DNA of 64,000 nucleotides from Nocardia sp. SYP-A9097 (GCF_009649815.1 NZ_WJIC01000004.1:124001-188000), one strand, 5' to 3'; positions 1 through 7,301 are shown, counted from the first letter of the stretch. A program made the numbers and translations. Notes: generated from the sequence alone by a model not told the origin.

Positions 1-306
1 GGATTCGGAATCAGCCTGCTCACCTCGACGCCGCTGACCTTGCCGATCTGCCAGCGCATCCGATTCGAACCCGCGACCCCAGCCGACCCAGCGACTCGCA
101 TCACCCTGCACCGCCGCGTCACGACGGCGTGGATGATCTTCTGCGCCGCACATGTGCTGATCATGGGACCGGTCTACCTCGCCGACAATGTCGTACTTCT
201 CGGCACGCTCGCACTCATTCTGAACAAACCCGCACTCTTGGCAGCACTCGCCGGGACCTGGGTATGGCTGCGCCGCACATCGCGCACTTCACTCCGACGG
301 ATCTGA
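1..306 (+). CDS. 3' end of a membrane protein gene (partial)
   Basis: The reading frame is open from the first base and ends at TGA 304-306, so the amino terminus lies outside the window. The visible 101 residues contain two hydrophobic stretches, one around AWMIFCAAHVLIMG and one around VVLLGTLALILN to LAALAGTWVWL, separated by a short polar turn. The tail is arginine-rich (WLRRTSRTSLRRI), as expected for a cytoplasmic end under the positive-inside rule. An internal TTG at 40 could start a shorter protein, but nothing upstream of it resembles a ribosome binding site. The family is not recognised. Immediately downstream lies a terminator for the opposite strand. Confidence 0.45.
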   Translation, partial: GFGISLLTSTPLTLPICQRIRFEPATPADPATRITLHRRVTTAWMIFCAAHVLIMGPVYLADNVVLLGTLALILNKPALLAALAGTWVWLRRTSRTSLRRI

Positions 307-318
307 TCCGCCGACAGC

Positions 319-344
319 AAAAACGCCCGGTTATCGACCGGGCG
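319..344 (-). terminator. Rho-independent terminator reading leftward
   Basis: On the minus strand an 8-bp perfect stem (CGCCCGGT / ACCGGGCG, 337-344 with 324-331) with a 5-nt loop is followed directly by five T residues (319-323). It sits about 20 bases past the tRNA-like 3' fragment at 366-393 on the same strand and presumably once terminated that tRNA transcript. Confidence 0.75.
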
Positions 345-365
345 TGAGTGGCGTAGATGGAGTAC

Positions 366-393
366 GTGCCCCCGGTGGGGTTCGAACCGACGC
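366..393 (-). other. tRNA 3'-end fragment (T-arm plus acceptor strand), minus strand
   Basis: Read on the minus strand, the stretch has a T-loop (TTCGAAC) with a T-stem carrying one C-C mismatch, then an acceptor 3' strand CGGGGGC and A73. No matching 5' acceptor (GCCCCCG) or D- or anticodon arm precedes it, so it is a 3' fragment and not a working tRNA. GCCCCCG-type acceptors occur in some actinobacterial tRNA-Arg genes, but the identity cannot be fixed from this fragment. With the terminator beyond it, it looks like an attachment-site remnant. Confidence 0.5.
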
Positions 394-770
394 AGGCTTG
401 GTACGACCTCGATTGCTGCTTTCCGCAGATGTCGACCTCGGGTTGGCACGAGGCATGACCGGCCGAGCGGTTCACGCAGGTGCTGGAAGCGTTCTGACTG
501 GTTGCGGTGACTGACGGTGGGTGGACAACGATGCCAACGGGCCGTAGGCGCACCACTGCCGGTACCCATGAGGGCGCGCGGGTGTTCTGATGTGACCCGA
601 ATTCCTGCGGTGCCATGTTGTCCCACGGCGCCGATCCGCAATGATTGAACCCCCGGGTAGGGGTGTGGAATTCGGCGTCGCGATGCCGATGCCGAAGCAG
701 CACCCTCTGTTGCTCGCTATGGGATGGATGACCTCCAGCCAGTGACGAATCCCTAGTCACGCCAGGGAAA

Positions 771-790
771 TTGGCATCAAATTTGGCATC
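771..790 (+). repeat. 12-bp-period TTGGCATC pair next to the first tRNA fragment
   Basis: TTGGCATC occurs at 771-778 and again at 783-790, a spacing of exactly 12. Closely related pairs flank other tRNA-fMet copies (3309-3327, 7042-7061, 7282-7301). The location 125 bases left of a tRNA 3' fragment and the direct repetition suggest integrase arm-type binding sites. Apart from this pair, no supported gene is seen between 394 and 915. Confidence 0.45.
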
Positions 791-915
791 ACGACAGGGC
801 GGGACCCACGGGTCAGTGTGGGATCGCATGGACATCGTGGACGCTATCGGTTGCGCTGACCTGCGCCGATGACACGTGGCGGTACACGATAGAGCGTTCG
901 GGACGGCAACCCGTT

Positions 916-959
916 GGCTCATAACCCAGAGGTCGCAGGTTCAAATCCTGTCCCCGCTA
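916..959 (+). other. tRNA-fMet 3' fragment, copy 1 (attachment-site remnant)
   Basis: Forty-four bases are identical to positions 3203-3246 of the intact initiator tRNA, running from the anticodon stem through the T-arm to the discriminator A. The sequence to the left (CAACCCGTT) does not form the D-arm or 5' acceptor, so this copy cannot fold into a tRNA. Identity starts next to the anticodon loop, the usual crossover region of tyrosine integrases that use tRNA genes. Confidence 0.8.
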
Positions 960-970
960 CTACGAAAGAA

Positions 971-1003
971 CGGCCCCGGAACCACTGGTTCCGGGGCCGT
1001 TTT
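971..1003 (+). terminator. Strong hairpin terminator after tRNA fragment copy 1
   Basis: A 13-bp perfect stem (971-983 with 987-999), 3-nt loop and four T residues follow the tRNA fragment by 11 bases. The GGAACC/GGTTCC loop-proximal part recurs after copies 2 and 4, so the hairpin travelled with the tRNA 3' end. From 1004 to 1444 I see no supported gene. Confidence 0.8.
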
Positions 1004-1444
1004 CGTTGGATCGCGGCGGATTCGCCATTGTCGGGGGCTCTGTGCCTGCTGGAGCAGCTCGTCCGGATGCGGAAGTATCATTGGCCAACTTCGCCGCCAG
1101 CCGATCCACAACCCATCTGTACTCCCACGATCCCCACCGTGCCAGAGCCCCAAGCCGCTACTTATTTACCGGTGAGCCCAGAAGGTAGGGGAGCCCACAC
1201 TGAGACCGGTGGGTCACCCTGAGATCATGTGATCCCGCCCGGGTCTCGTATCAGCTCTGGCACTCGGTGTCGAGCACCTGCACGCCGTAGCCGCCGTTCT
1301 TGGCTATCGCTGCGGCGAGCAGGCACGGTTCATCTCGTCCCCGGACTCATCGAGGCGAAAATCATTGTGGCAGCGAACGTGTCCGGCAATTCTATGATGG
1401 CGGGAAATTCATCGGCACGGTTGACAACCAGGAATGGAGCAGCC

Positions 1445-2215
1445 ATGTGGGATCCGCGGCAGTACCTGGCCTTCGACGATCATCGGGCCCGGCCGTACTT
1501 CGATCTGGTGCAGCGGGTGGGCGCCGAGAAACCGCGCCGGGTGGTCGATTTGGGGTGCGGACCCGGGAATCTGACGCGCACGCTGGGGGATCGGTGGCCG
1601 GATGCGGCGCTGGAAGCCTCGGACTCCTCACCCGAGATGGTGGCGGCCGCGCGTTCCCGAGGGATCGACGCCCGGCTGCTGGATGTGCGGGACTGGCGGC
1701 CGAGCCCGGACACCGACGTGGTGGTGACCAATGCGGTACTGCAGTGGGTGCCCGAACATCGGGAGTTGCTGACGGCCTGGGCGCGGGAGTTGCCCGCAGG
1801 CGCATGGCTGGCATTCCAGGTGCCCGGAAACTTCGACGCACCTTCGCATCGGGCGATCCGCACGCTCGCCGGATCGGAGCGCTGGCGGGAGCCGCTCGCC
1901 CTGGCCGAGTTGCTGGAACCGCGCGCGGTACTCGATCCGGCGGGCTATGCCCAATTGCTGACCACGGCAGGCTGTGCGGTCGACGCCTGGGAGACCACCT
2001 ATCTACAGCGGTTGAGCGGACCCGATCCTGTGCTGGAGTGGGTCACCGGCACCGCCCTGACCCCGGTGCGCGATGTACTCGACGATTCCGACTGGTCGGA
2101 CTTCCGCGCGCAACTGGCTCCCGTGCTCCGCGAGGCGTATCCGCAGCAGCCCGACGGCACCACCTGGCTGCCGTTCCGGCGGATCTTCGTAGTCGCCCAG
2201 ACTGATCTCGGATAA
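1445..2215 (+). CDS. tam: Trans-aconitate 2-methyltransferase-like SAM-dependent methyltransferase
   Basis: This 256-residue class I methyltransferase begins at ATG 1445, with GGAG about 8 bases upstream. SAM-binding motif I is [10 protein letters not shown] (near residue 35), followed by the acidic D-S-S-P-E-M loop that contacts the ribose and by [10 protein letters not shown], which is characteristic of the Tam subfamily. Tam methylates trans-aconitate, an inhibitor of aconitase, with S-adenosylmethionine in the cytoplasm. Length and the opening MWDPxxYxxF match that family. It stands alone between tRNA fragment copy 1 and the phosphatase-like gene. The substrate is inferred from family resemblance, and a related small-molecule methyltransferase is possible. 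Confidence 0.8.
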   Translation: MWDPRQYLAFDDHRARPYFDLVQRVGAEKPRRVVDLGCGPGNLTRTLGDRWPDAALEASDSSPEMVAAARSRGIDARLLDVRDWRPSPDTDVVVTNAVLQWVPEHRELLTAWARELPAGAWLAFQVPGNFDAPSHRAIRTLAGSERWREPLALAELLEPRAVLDPAGYAQLLTTAGCAVDAWETTYLQRLSGPDPVLEWVTGTALTPVRDVLDDSDWSDFRAQLAPVLREAYPQQPDGTTWLPFRRIFVVAQTDLG

Positions 2216-2349
2216 CGGTCTGATCTCGGCTTTTGCCGGATTCCACAGCAATCGCACAGACAAAATTGGGAGCACCGCACGGGTTTCGGCCGTTGAATGG
2301 GGGAGTGCTGGTCCGCAGCACCCCATGAGACCGAGTCCCAGGAGGGGCC

Positions 2350-3156
2350 ATGCACACCCAGGCCATCGAGATCGGCACCGGTGACCCCGTGGAGCCCGCG
2401 CACGAGGTGTGGCTGGGCCGGGTGGCCGGATCGGCGGTCAGCCGCGTCGGACGGCGCACCATCAACGCCGACGCGGTCGCCACCTTCACCGACGCACGAT
2501 TGGGGCGCACCGCCTTCGTGGTAGCGGACGGCGTGGGTGATCACCTCGCCGCGGCGCGCGCCGCCCGACTGGTCGCCCGCACGGCCTCCCGAGTAGCAGT
2601 CGTACACGGTGCCCGCGCCGGAATCCTTGCCGCACAACAGGAGTTGCTACGCGAACTGCCGGAGGCAGCAGCCGACAGTGTGCTCGTAGTCGCGGTCCTC
2701 CCCGCAGGCGGATGGCCCGACGCCCCCTGCGATATCGCCTGGGTCGGCGACTGCCGCGCCTACCGCTGGAACGGCCGAGTACTACACCGCATCACCACCG
2801 ATCACACTGTGGCCGAATACTTCCACTCCCGCGGCCACGCCCCGATGCCTGGAATGGCCCACCTGGTAACAACTTCCGCCCGCACGGTAGACCCGGCCGC
2901 CATCGGCCAGGCATCCACCGGTTCGAGCACCGGCCGACTACTCCTGTGCAGCGACGGCGTAGGCAAAAAACTCGACATGATGGCCATCAAATCCATACTG
3001 GCCGAAGGCGATTCGGCAGGCAGCACCGCCGAGGCCCTCGTCGAAGCCGCCCTGGCCGCCGACGGCACCGACAACACCACCACCCTGGTAGTAGACGCCC
3101 ACCCCCTACACCCACCCACCCCACCCGTTTTGGAGTTTCGCCCCACCCCGGGGTAA
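2350..3156 (+). CDS. PP2C-like protein phosphatase domain protein
   Basis: A 268-residue single-domain protein with the order of PP2C/SpoIIE-type metal-dependent phosphatase motifs: N-A-D-A-V near residue 40, VVADGVGD (metal Asp-Gly), WVGDCRAYRW, LLCSDGVGK and DNTTTLVVD at the end. The Asp residues that bind the two metals are largely present. The usual N-E-D of motif 2 is replaced by N-A-D, so activity may be altered. PP2C enzymes remove phosphate from Ser/Thr in proteins. GGAGG lies 6 bases before ATG 2350. The gene ends 16 bases before the intact tRNA-fMet. No kinase partner is adjacent; the nearest is at 46.3-48.6 kb. Confidence 0.75.
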   Translation: MHTQAIEIGTGDPVEPAHEVWLGRVAGSAVSRVGRRTINADAVATFTDARLGRTAFVVADGVGDHLAAARAARLVARTASRVAVVHGARAGILAAQQELLRELPEAAADSVLVVAVLPAGGWPDAPCDIAWVGDCRAYRWNGRVLHRITTDHTVAEYFHSRGHAPMPGMAHLVTTSARTVDPAAIGQASTGSSTGRLLLCSDGVGKKLDMMAIKSILAEGDSAGSTAEALVEAALAADGTDNTTTLVVDAHPLHPPTPPVLEFRPTPG

Positions 3157-3172
3157 CGTCATGTTCACCCGA

Positions 3173-3246
3173 CGCGGGGTGGAGCAGCTCGGTAGCTCGC
3201 TGGGCTCATAACCCAGAGGTCGCAGGTTCAAATCCTGTCCCCGCTA
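3173..3246 (+). tRNA. Initiator tRNA-fMet (anticodon CAT)
   Basis: A complete cloverleaf is visible: acceptor strands CGCGGGG and CCCCGCT with a C1-T72 mismatch, D-arm, anticodon arm CTGGG-CTCATAA-CCCAG with anticodon at 3207-3209, T-arm GCAGG-TTCAAAT-CCTGT and discriminator A. The 1-72 mismatch and the run of three G-C pairs under the anticodon loop are the classical marks of the bacterial initiator. CCA is not encoded. It is the only complete copy among five related sequences in this window and appears to be the insertion target. Confidence 0.95.
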
Positions 3247-3267
3247 CTACGCGTTACCAGGGGAAAA

Positions 3268-3300
3268 GGCCCCGGAACCATTGGTTCCGGGGCCGTTTTT
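3268..3300 (+). terminator. Terminator of tRNA-fMet
   Basis: A 12-bp perfect G+C-rich stem (3268-3279 with 3283-3294), a 3-nt loop and TTTTT (3296-3300) lie 21 bases after the tRNA. Confidence 0.9.
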
Positions 3301-3308
3301 CGTTGGAA

Positions 3309-3327
3309 TGGCAACGGATTTGGCAAC
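3309..3327 (+). repeat. TGGCAAC direct-repeat pair right of the intact tRNA
   Basis: TGGCAAC at 3309-3315 recurs at 3321-3327, a 12-base period, with GGATT between them. The same arrangement is found at 7042-7061 just left of tRNA fragment copy 3. The pair probably marks the element-side arm of an attL-like junction. No gene is supported between 3301 and 3598. Confidence 0.5.
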
Positions 3328-3598
3328 GTTAGCCAAACTAAGTGTCATCCGTGTTGTGGTGTCCCGCGCTGTTCGTGGTGTCCGCCCAAACAGGTCATCG
3401 GCCCGTAGGTTTGTTCGTTCGAGTAGTTATCCGAACCGTTGCGAGTCAGGCATTTTCACTCGCGCGGTGATCCCGTCGGCCGGGAGTTCGTAGCGACGCA
3501 GTACGGAGCCGGAGCTGAGTCGGCCCCTCTTGTTGTGTCCAGTCGGGCAGGTGCGGAACTTGGGTGGCGAACCCACCGGTACTCGGCGGCGCGAGCTG

Positions 3599-4066
3599 TC
3601 AGTTGGGGTTGCGGTCGTGTTCGGCGATTTCATCGACCGATTCCTGGAACGCCTCGGCCGCGCGGGTGAAGTAGTCGAACAGTAGCTCGCGCTGTTCGGG
3701 GGTATAGCCGCCGATGATCGCGCCGATCCGACGACGTGCCGGAGCCGGTACTTTGTCGAGGTCAGCGGGCTCGCCGATGGGTTCCACGATCACTTTGCGG
3801 CGATCACCCGGATCGGCGGCGCGACGCACGTATCCCGCCTGTTCGAGGCGATCGATGAGCCGGGTGGTGGGACCGGTGGTCAGGCCCGTGCGCGCACCGA
3901 GTTCGCCCGGAGTCATGGCCCCGCTGAGTCCGAGGATGTTCAGCGCGTACAGATCGGTCGCGCCCAGATCGACGGCCTTCGCGCCCGCTTGGGCATGTAG
4001 CACAACCGAACTCAGGTAGCGGCGGAAGACCTCGCTCGGATCGCTTTGATGATCAGCTGTTGACAA
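3599..4066 (-). CDS. MarR-family transcriptional regulator
   Basis: A 155-residue winged-helix regulator, read from TTG 4066, which has GAGAGGG seven bases upstream on the coding strand. An upstream in-frame ATG at 4126 would run through the operator-like repeats and is less likely. The recognition-helix region reads LGARTGLTTGPTTRLIDRLEQAGYVRR, followed by the wing DPGDRRKVIV, both typical of MarR. MarR proteins are dimeric repressors released by small phenolic or oxidant ligands. It is divergent from the four-gene operon at 4164-6621, with two inverted repeats between them, so it most likely represses both itself and that operon. Confidence 0.88.
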   Translation of the reverse strand: MSTADHQSDPSEVFRRYLSSVVLHAQAGAKAVDLGATDLYALNILGLSGAMTPGELGARTGLTTGPTTRLIDRLEQAGYVRRAADPGDRRKVIVEPIGEPADLDKVPAPARRRIGAIIGGYTPEQRELLFDYFTRAAEAFQESVDEIAEHDRNPN

Positions 4067-4086
4067 GGCGCAACCCTCTCTCGTAA

Positions 4087-4142
4087 TCTCTTCCTTAACG
4101 AAGAGAAATCTTAAAGGAAGATACATCTTCTACGCAGAAGAT
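4087..4142. promoter_or_regulatory. Divergent control region with two inverted repeats (MarR operators)
   Basis: ATCTTCT-ACGC-AGAAGAT (4125-4142) is a perfect 7-bp inverted repeat, and TCTCTT-N8-AAGAGA (4087-4106) is a perfect 6-bp one. Both lie in the 97-base gap between the MarR gene and the operon it faces, overlapping where both promoters must be. Spacing and symmetry suit a MarR dimer. The assignment to this regulator is by position only. Confidence 0.65.
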
Positions 4143-4163
4143 GGCACGAAAGGGCTTTCCCTC

Positions 4164-4802
4164 ATGACTGTGACCGCCACAGATGCCGAAACCGTCACCA
4201 CTCACAAGTCACGCCGCCGGACCATCGTTCGGGCGCTGGGCGTGACCACCCTGGCCCTCGGTCTCACTGCCGCCGGTGGTTACACGTGGCTGAGTCAGAC
4301 GTCGGATGTCCGCAATGCGGGAGTCGCCGAGTGCGCGACCATCACCCCCGACGGCGGCAGCGCCGCCGATCTGCAAGCGGTGTGCGGGACGATCGCACAG
4401 ATGACCGCGGCCTGGGACCGCAACGACGCCGACGCCTACGGTGCGACCTTCACTGAGAACGCCACGTACACCACCTTTCTCGGCACCCACTACCAGGGCC
4501 GCGCCGATCTCACCGAGGCGCACCGCGCACTGTTCAGCGGATTCCTGAAGGGCACCAAGCTCGCCGACTCCTTCCTCGACGCCCGCTTCTACGGCGGCAA
4601 CGTCGCCATCGTCACCACCCGCGGCGACCGCTACGACGACAAGCGCCCGTCCGAGCTGTCCAAGACCCAGACCTACACGCTGGTGCGCGAATCCGACGGT
4701 CAGTGGCGGATCGCGAGCTTCCACAACACTCAGCGTCAGCCGGTCATGGAGCGGATCTCGTTCCTGTTCGATCCGGCCACCAAGCCGCAGGCTGAGCGAT
4801 GA
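4164..4802 (+). CDS. SnoaL-like (SgcJ/EcaC-type) protein with N-terminal membrane anchor
   Basis: The 212-residue protein has a basic start (HKSRRR), one hydrophobic segment (about residues 24-42, ALGVTTLALGLTAAGG) and a C-terminal NTF2/SnoaL-fold domain of about 130 residues (IAQMTAAWDRNDADAYGATF to GQWRIASFHNTQ). That layout suggests an exported, membrane-tethered domain. SgcJ/EcaC-type proteins occur in natural-product and oxidoreductase clusters, with mostly undefined chemistry. It is first in a MarR-controlled operon, and its stop overlaps the next start (ATGA). The third gene encodes a shorter, unanchored paralogue. Confidence 0.75.
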   Translation: MTVTATDAETVTTHKSRRRTIVRALGVTTLALGLTAAGGYTWLSQTSDVRNAGVAECATITPDGGSAADLQAVCGTIAQMTAAWDRNDADAYGATFTENATYTTFLGTHYQGRADLTEAHRALFSGFLKGTKLADSFLDARFYGGNVAIVTTRGDRYDDKRPSELSKTQTYTLVRESDGQWRIASFHNTQRQPVMERISFLFDPATKPQAER

Positions 4803-5515
4803 GAGCGCTGGTCACCGGGGCGAGTGCGGGCATCGGTCGTGCTTTCGCGGTATCGCTTGCGGCGGAAGGATATTCGGTCACCGCTGTGGCCCGTGGAGTC
4901 GAAGCGCTTGAGACGCTGATGGCCGAACTCGGCGAGGGGCACGGCCATCTCGTCGCTGATCTGGTTACGGACGAAGGGTTGCGGGCGACCACGGACCTGC
5001 TCCGGGGTGGCGGCTTCAGCCTCCTGGTGAACAATGCCGGAACGGCCTCGCACGGCGATTTCGCCGAGCAGCCGCTCGAATCAGCGCTCACCACACTGGA
5101 TCTGAACTGCCGAGCGGTCGTTGCGCTGGCACATGCCTTCCTCGGCAATGCCGCGCCCGGCAGTGCGCTGGTGAATGTGTCCTCCACCCTCGGACATACC
5201 CCGAAACCGGGTACCAGTGTCTACAGCGCCTCCAAGGCTTTCGTCACCGCATTCTCCGAAACGCTGTGGCACGAACAGCGATCGCGAGGTGTCCACGTCA
5301 TGGCCCTGTGCCCGGGCGTCACCGCGACCGCATCGCAGACCGCCACCGATGTACCGACCTGGCTGGTCCAGTCACCACAGCAGGTGGTGGACAGCGCCCG
5401 GAAAGCCCTCTCCGACAGCGCCGGTCCGGTTGTACTCACCAGCCCCGCGAATCGAATGTTCACCACCGCACTACGGCTGCTGCCCCGGCGCGCAGCACTA
5501 TCCATCCTTGCCTGA
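4799..5515 (+). CDS. Short-chain dehydrogenase/reductase
   Basis: A 238-residue classical SDR: cofactor loop VTGASAGIG at the amino end, NNAG in the middle, catalytic Ser in VNVSSTLG and the Tyr-Lys pair in VYSASKAF. Arg rather than Asp follows the second strand (AVARG), which favours NADPH. The start overlaps the preceding stop by 4 bases, implying translational coupling. The C-terminal part PVVLTSPANRMFTTALRLLPRR resembles mycobacterial-type SDRs that act on lipophilic ketones or alcohols. The substrate is unknown. Confidence 0.85.
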   Translation: MRALVTGASAGIGRAFAVSLAAEGYSVTAVARGVEALETLMAELGEGHGHLVADLVTDEGLRATTDLLRGGGFSLLVNNAGTASHGDFAEQPLESALTTLDLNCRAVVALAHAFLGNAAPGSALVNVSSTLGHTPKPGTSVYSASKAFVTAFSETLWHEQRSRGVHVMALCPGVTATASQTATDVPTWLVQSPQQVVDSARKALSDSAGPVVLTSPANRMFTTALRLLPRRAALSILA

Positions 5516-5557
5516 ACCGAAATTCACTCCGCACCAACGAATCCGAAGGACCCCATC

Positions 5558-5998
5558 ATGAACGCCATCGACACCACCGCCATCCGTGCCCTGATCGAGC
5601 TGACCCAGGACGCCTGGAATCGGGGCGACGGGGCCGCCTACGGAGCCTGCTTCACCGCCGACGCCACCGACGTGACCTATGTCGGCACCGTCTACCACGG
5701 CGGCACGGAAATCGGGCAGGCGCACCAGGCGCTGTTCGACACCTTCCTCAAGGGCACCCGCCTCACCGTCGAAATCCTGGAAATCCGTTGCTACGGAAGC
5801 GATACCGCGATCGTGGTGACTCGCGGCGAATCCTCGAAGGGTGAGCCCAAGAAGCTCGGCAAGCTCGCCACCTACACCGTTGTTCGGGATACCGATGGAC
5901 AGTGGCGCATCGCGGCCGTGCAGAAGACCCAGCACAAGCCCTTCATGGAGGCCGTGTCCTTCAAGTTCCAGCCCGCCACTCGACCGGCAGTGCGCTGA
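5558..5998 (+). CDS. SnoaL-like (SgcJ/EcaC-type) protein, soluble paralogue
   Basis: A 146-residue NTF2-fold protein, clearly paralogous to the catalytic half of the protein at 4164: AWNRGDGAAYGACF versus AWDRNDADAYGATF, EIGQAHQALFDTFLKGT versus LTEAHRALFSGFLKGT, and DGQWRIAAVQKTQ versus DGQWRIASFHNTQ. It has no signal or membrane segment, so the operon encodes one anchored and one cytosolic copy. AGGA precedes ATG 5558. The stop TGA overlaps the next ATG by one base. Function is unknown. Confidence 0.75.
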   Translation: MNAIDTTAIRALIELTQDAWNRGDGAAYGACFTADATDVTYVGTVYHGGTEIGQAHQALFDTFLKGTRLTVEILEIRCYGSDTAIVVTRGESSKGEPKKLGKLATYTVVRDTDGQWRIAAVQKTQHKPFMEAVSFKFQPATRPAVR

Positions 5999-6621
5999 TG
6001 GCCGCGATCGCCGTGGTCGGCGCCACCGGGCGCACCGGCCGGGTGATCATCGACCGCGCCCTGGCCCGGGGACACCGTGTCACCGCGATCGTGCGGTCGG
6101 CCGGGAGTTTCGCTCCCGCACCGGGATTGACCGAGATCGTCGCCGATCCGACCGCGCCGGGCTCGCTCGCCGGTCGGCTCGGCGAGCAGGATGCGGTGAT
6201 CTCCGCGCTCGGCGCTGTCGGGCGCGGACCCACCACCGTCTACTCCGCGGGGACCACCGAAATCATTTCCGCTATGGGGTCCGGCGGACGGCTGCTGGTC
6301 ATTTCCTCTGCGGGACTGGCTGTTCCGGCCGCCGCCGGGACGGTGACCAAGGTATTCGCCGCCGCGCTGCATCGGATCATGCGCCACACCTATGCCGACA
6401 TGGCAACGATGGAGCGACTGTTGGCGGACAGCGATCTGCGCTGGACCCCCGTCCGCCCCACCCGGCTGACCGACGACCCCGCCACCGGGAATCCGCGAAT
6501 CTCGTTGGGGGCCACCGCGCAGGTCGGTCCGCGCACCTCGCGCACCGACTTGGCGACCTACCTGCTCGATGCCATCGACGACCCGCGCACCGAGCACACC
6601 GCCGTCGCGATCTCGTCCTGA
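5998..6621 (+). CDS. Atypical SDR / NAD(P)-binding protein
   Basis: A 207-residue Rossmann protein opening with VVGATGRTGRVII, the glycine pattern of NmrA/BlvrB-type atypical SDRs, then RSAGSF (a basic residue for the NADP phosphate). It lacks the YxxxK pair, as is usual for this branch, whose members act as flavin or quinone reductases or as redox sensors. It is the last gene of the MarR operon, one base of overlap after the SnoaL paralogue. Together with the SDR it suggests reductive detoxification of a MarR-sensed compound. Confidence 0.78.
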   Translation: MAAIAVVGATGRTGRVIIDRALARGHRVTAIVRSAGSFAPAPGLTEIVADPTAPGSLAGRLGEQDAVISALGAVGRGPTTVYSAGTTEIISAMGSGGRLLVISSAGLAVPAAAGTVTKVFAAALHRIMRHTYADMATMERLLADSDLRWTPVRPTRLTDDPATGNPRISLGATAQVGPRTSRTDLATYLLDAIDDPRTEHTAVAISS

Positions 6622-6769
6622 CCGTTGGCAGGTCACGTGCACGCCACGGCAGCCCTCCACGCGAGTACGACCCAATATTGATACTGAGTCAGGATTTCGA
6701 CCCCACCCGCGAAGCTCCGCGAACGCGCCCGCCGACAACGCGTGGAACCCGACCCTGCTGGAATTCACC

Positions 6770-7016
6770 ATGATCGGCTTCGATGACCGCGACAGCGCTG
6801 AGCACTGGGCGATGTATCTGCACCAACAGCGATCCGTTGATGACTACCGAGACCAACTCGGGCTACCGCTTGCCCTGCACGTCGCGCAGTTGGCCGATCA
6901 GTATGCGCTGCCGTACGACTATCCCGGGGAATAACGATGCCGATGAACCTGAACGCGGGGGAGCGGACGGGACTGACGACGACGAGGAAGGCCAACTTAA
7001 GTTCGACTTCGCGTAG
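6770..7016 (+). pseudogene. Small gene split by an apparent frameshift near the element end
   Basis: From ATG 6770 a 54-codon frame (FDDRDSAEHWAMYLHQQ to YALPYDYPG) stops at 6934. One frame over, reading continues as an acidic tail (NNDADEPERGG to DDDEEGQLKFDFA) ending at TAG 7014-7016. The switch falls on the CCCGGGG run at 6923-6929. Read across it, one gets about 80 residues of coherent hydrophilic composition. This may be a decayed gene of the integrated element, a programmed slip, or a sequence error. No family is recognised. The gene lies just left of the repeats and tRNA fragment that mark the element end. Confidence 0.4.
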
Positions 7017-7041
7017 TTGGACGCCCCCGAATCCGCCGAAA

Positions 7042-7061
7042 TTGGCAACGGATTTGGCAAC
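7042..7061 (+). repeat. TTGGCAAC direct-repeat pair left of tRNA fragment copy 3
   Basis: TTGGCAAC lies at 7042-7049 and 7054-7061, with GGAT between. This is the same 12-base unit as at 3309-3327. It faces tRNA fragment copy 3 and fits the other arm of the same integrated element (attR side). Confidence 0.5.
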
Positions 7062-7177
7062 CGAACACGGCGGAATCCAGCAAGACGGGTGGGACGACAC
7101 GAACGGATGACCTCCCGATGACCAGCGAAAACGGGATCCCACGGGACCCAGAGACGCGCACGGGACGGGTCCTCGTT

Positions 7178-7221
7178 GGCTCATAACCCAGAGGTCGCAG
7201 GTTCAAATCCTGTCCCCGCTA
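7178..7221 (+). other. tRNA-fMet 3' fragment, copy 3 (attachment-site remnant)
   Basis: Forty-four bases are identical to 3203-3246 of the intact tRNA and to fragment copy 1, with unrelated sequence to the left (GTCCTCGTT). It lacks the 5' half and cannot fold. With the intact tRNA at 3173 it brackets about 4 kb that holds the MarR operon. Confidence 0.8.
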
Positions 7222-7226
7222 CTAAT

Positions 7227-7264
7227 GAGGGCGGTCCTGGCCTATTGGTTTCAGGACCGCCCTC
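7227..7264 (+). terminator. Hairpin after tRNA fragment copy 3
   Basis: A 13-bp stem (7227-7239 with 7252-7264) has a 12-base loop and a weak T-rich tail (TATCTTTAT). Its sequence differs from the hairpins of copies 1, 2 and 4, so this copy came with its own downstream DNA. Confidence 0.6.
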
Positions 7265-7281
7265 TATCTTTATCAAGGTTC

Positions 7282-7301
7282 TCGGCACCGGATTTGGCAG
7301 C
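7282..7301 (+). repeat. Degenerate 12-bp-period repeat pair right of copy 3
   Basis: TCGGCACC (7282-7289) and TTGGCAGC (7294-7301) reproduce the TTGGCAAC pair with two substitutions in the first and one in the second, at the same 12-base spacing. A second pair immediately right of copy 3 suggests a further element abutting the first. Confidence 0.35.

Noticed and set aside
914..1222. Open frames spanning the tRNA-fMet fragment (translating as ...AGSNPVPATT...)
   Set aside because: They are read through a tRNA remnant and a terminator hairpin, have no ribosome binding site and no protein-like composition. The same peptide appears at every tRNA copy.
1250..1325. Minus-strand peptide [23 protein letters not shown]
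   Set aside because: It looks protein-like, but the frame is closed by a stop just upstream and has no start or ribosome binding site. At most it is an unidentifiable gene scrap.
3281..3493. Plus-strand frame starting inside the tRNA-fMet terminator
   Set aside because: Its start lies in the hairpin and the codon use is not like the neighbours. The region is better explained by the terminator and repeats.
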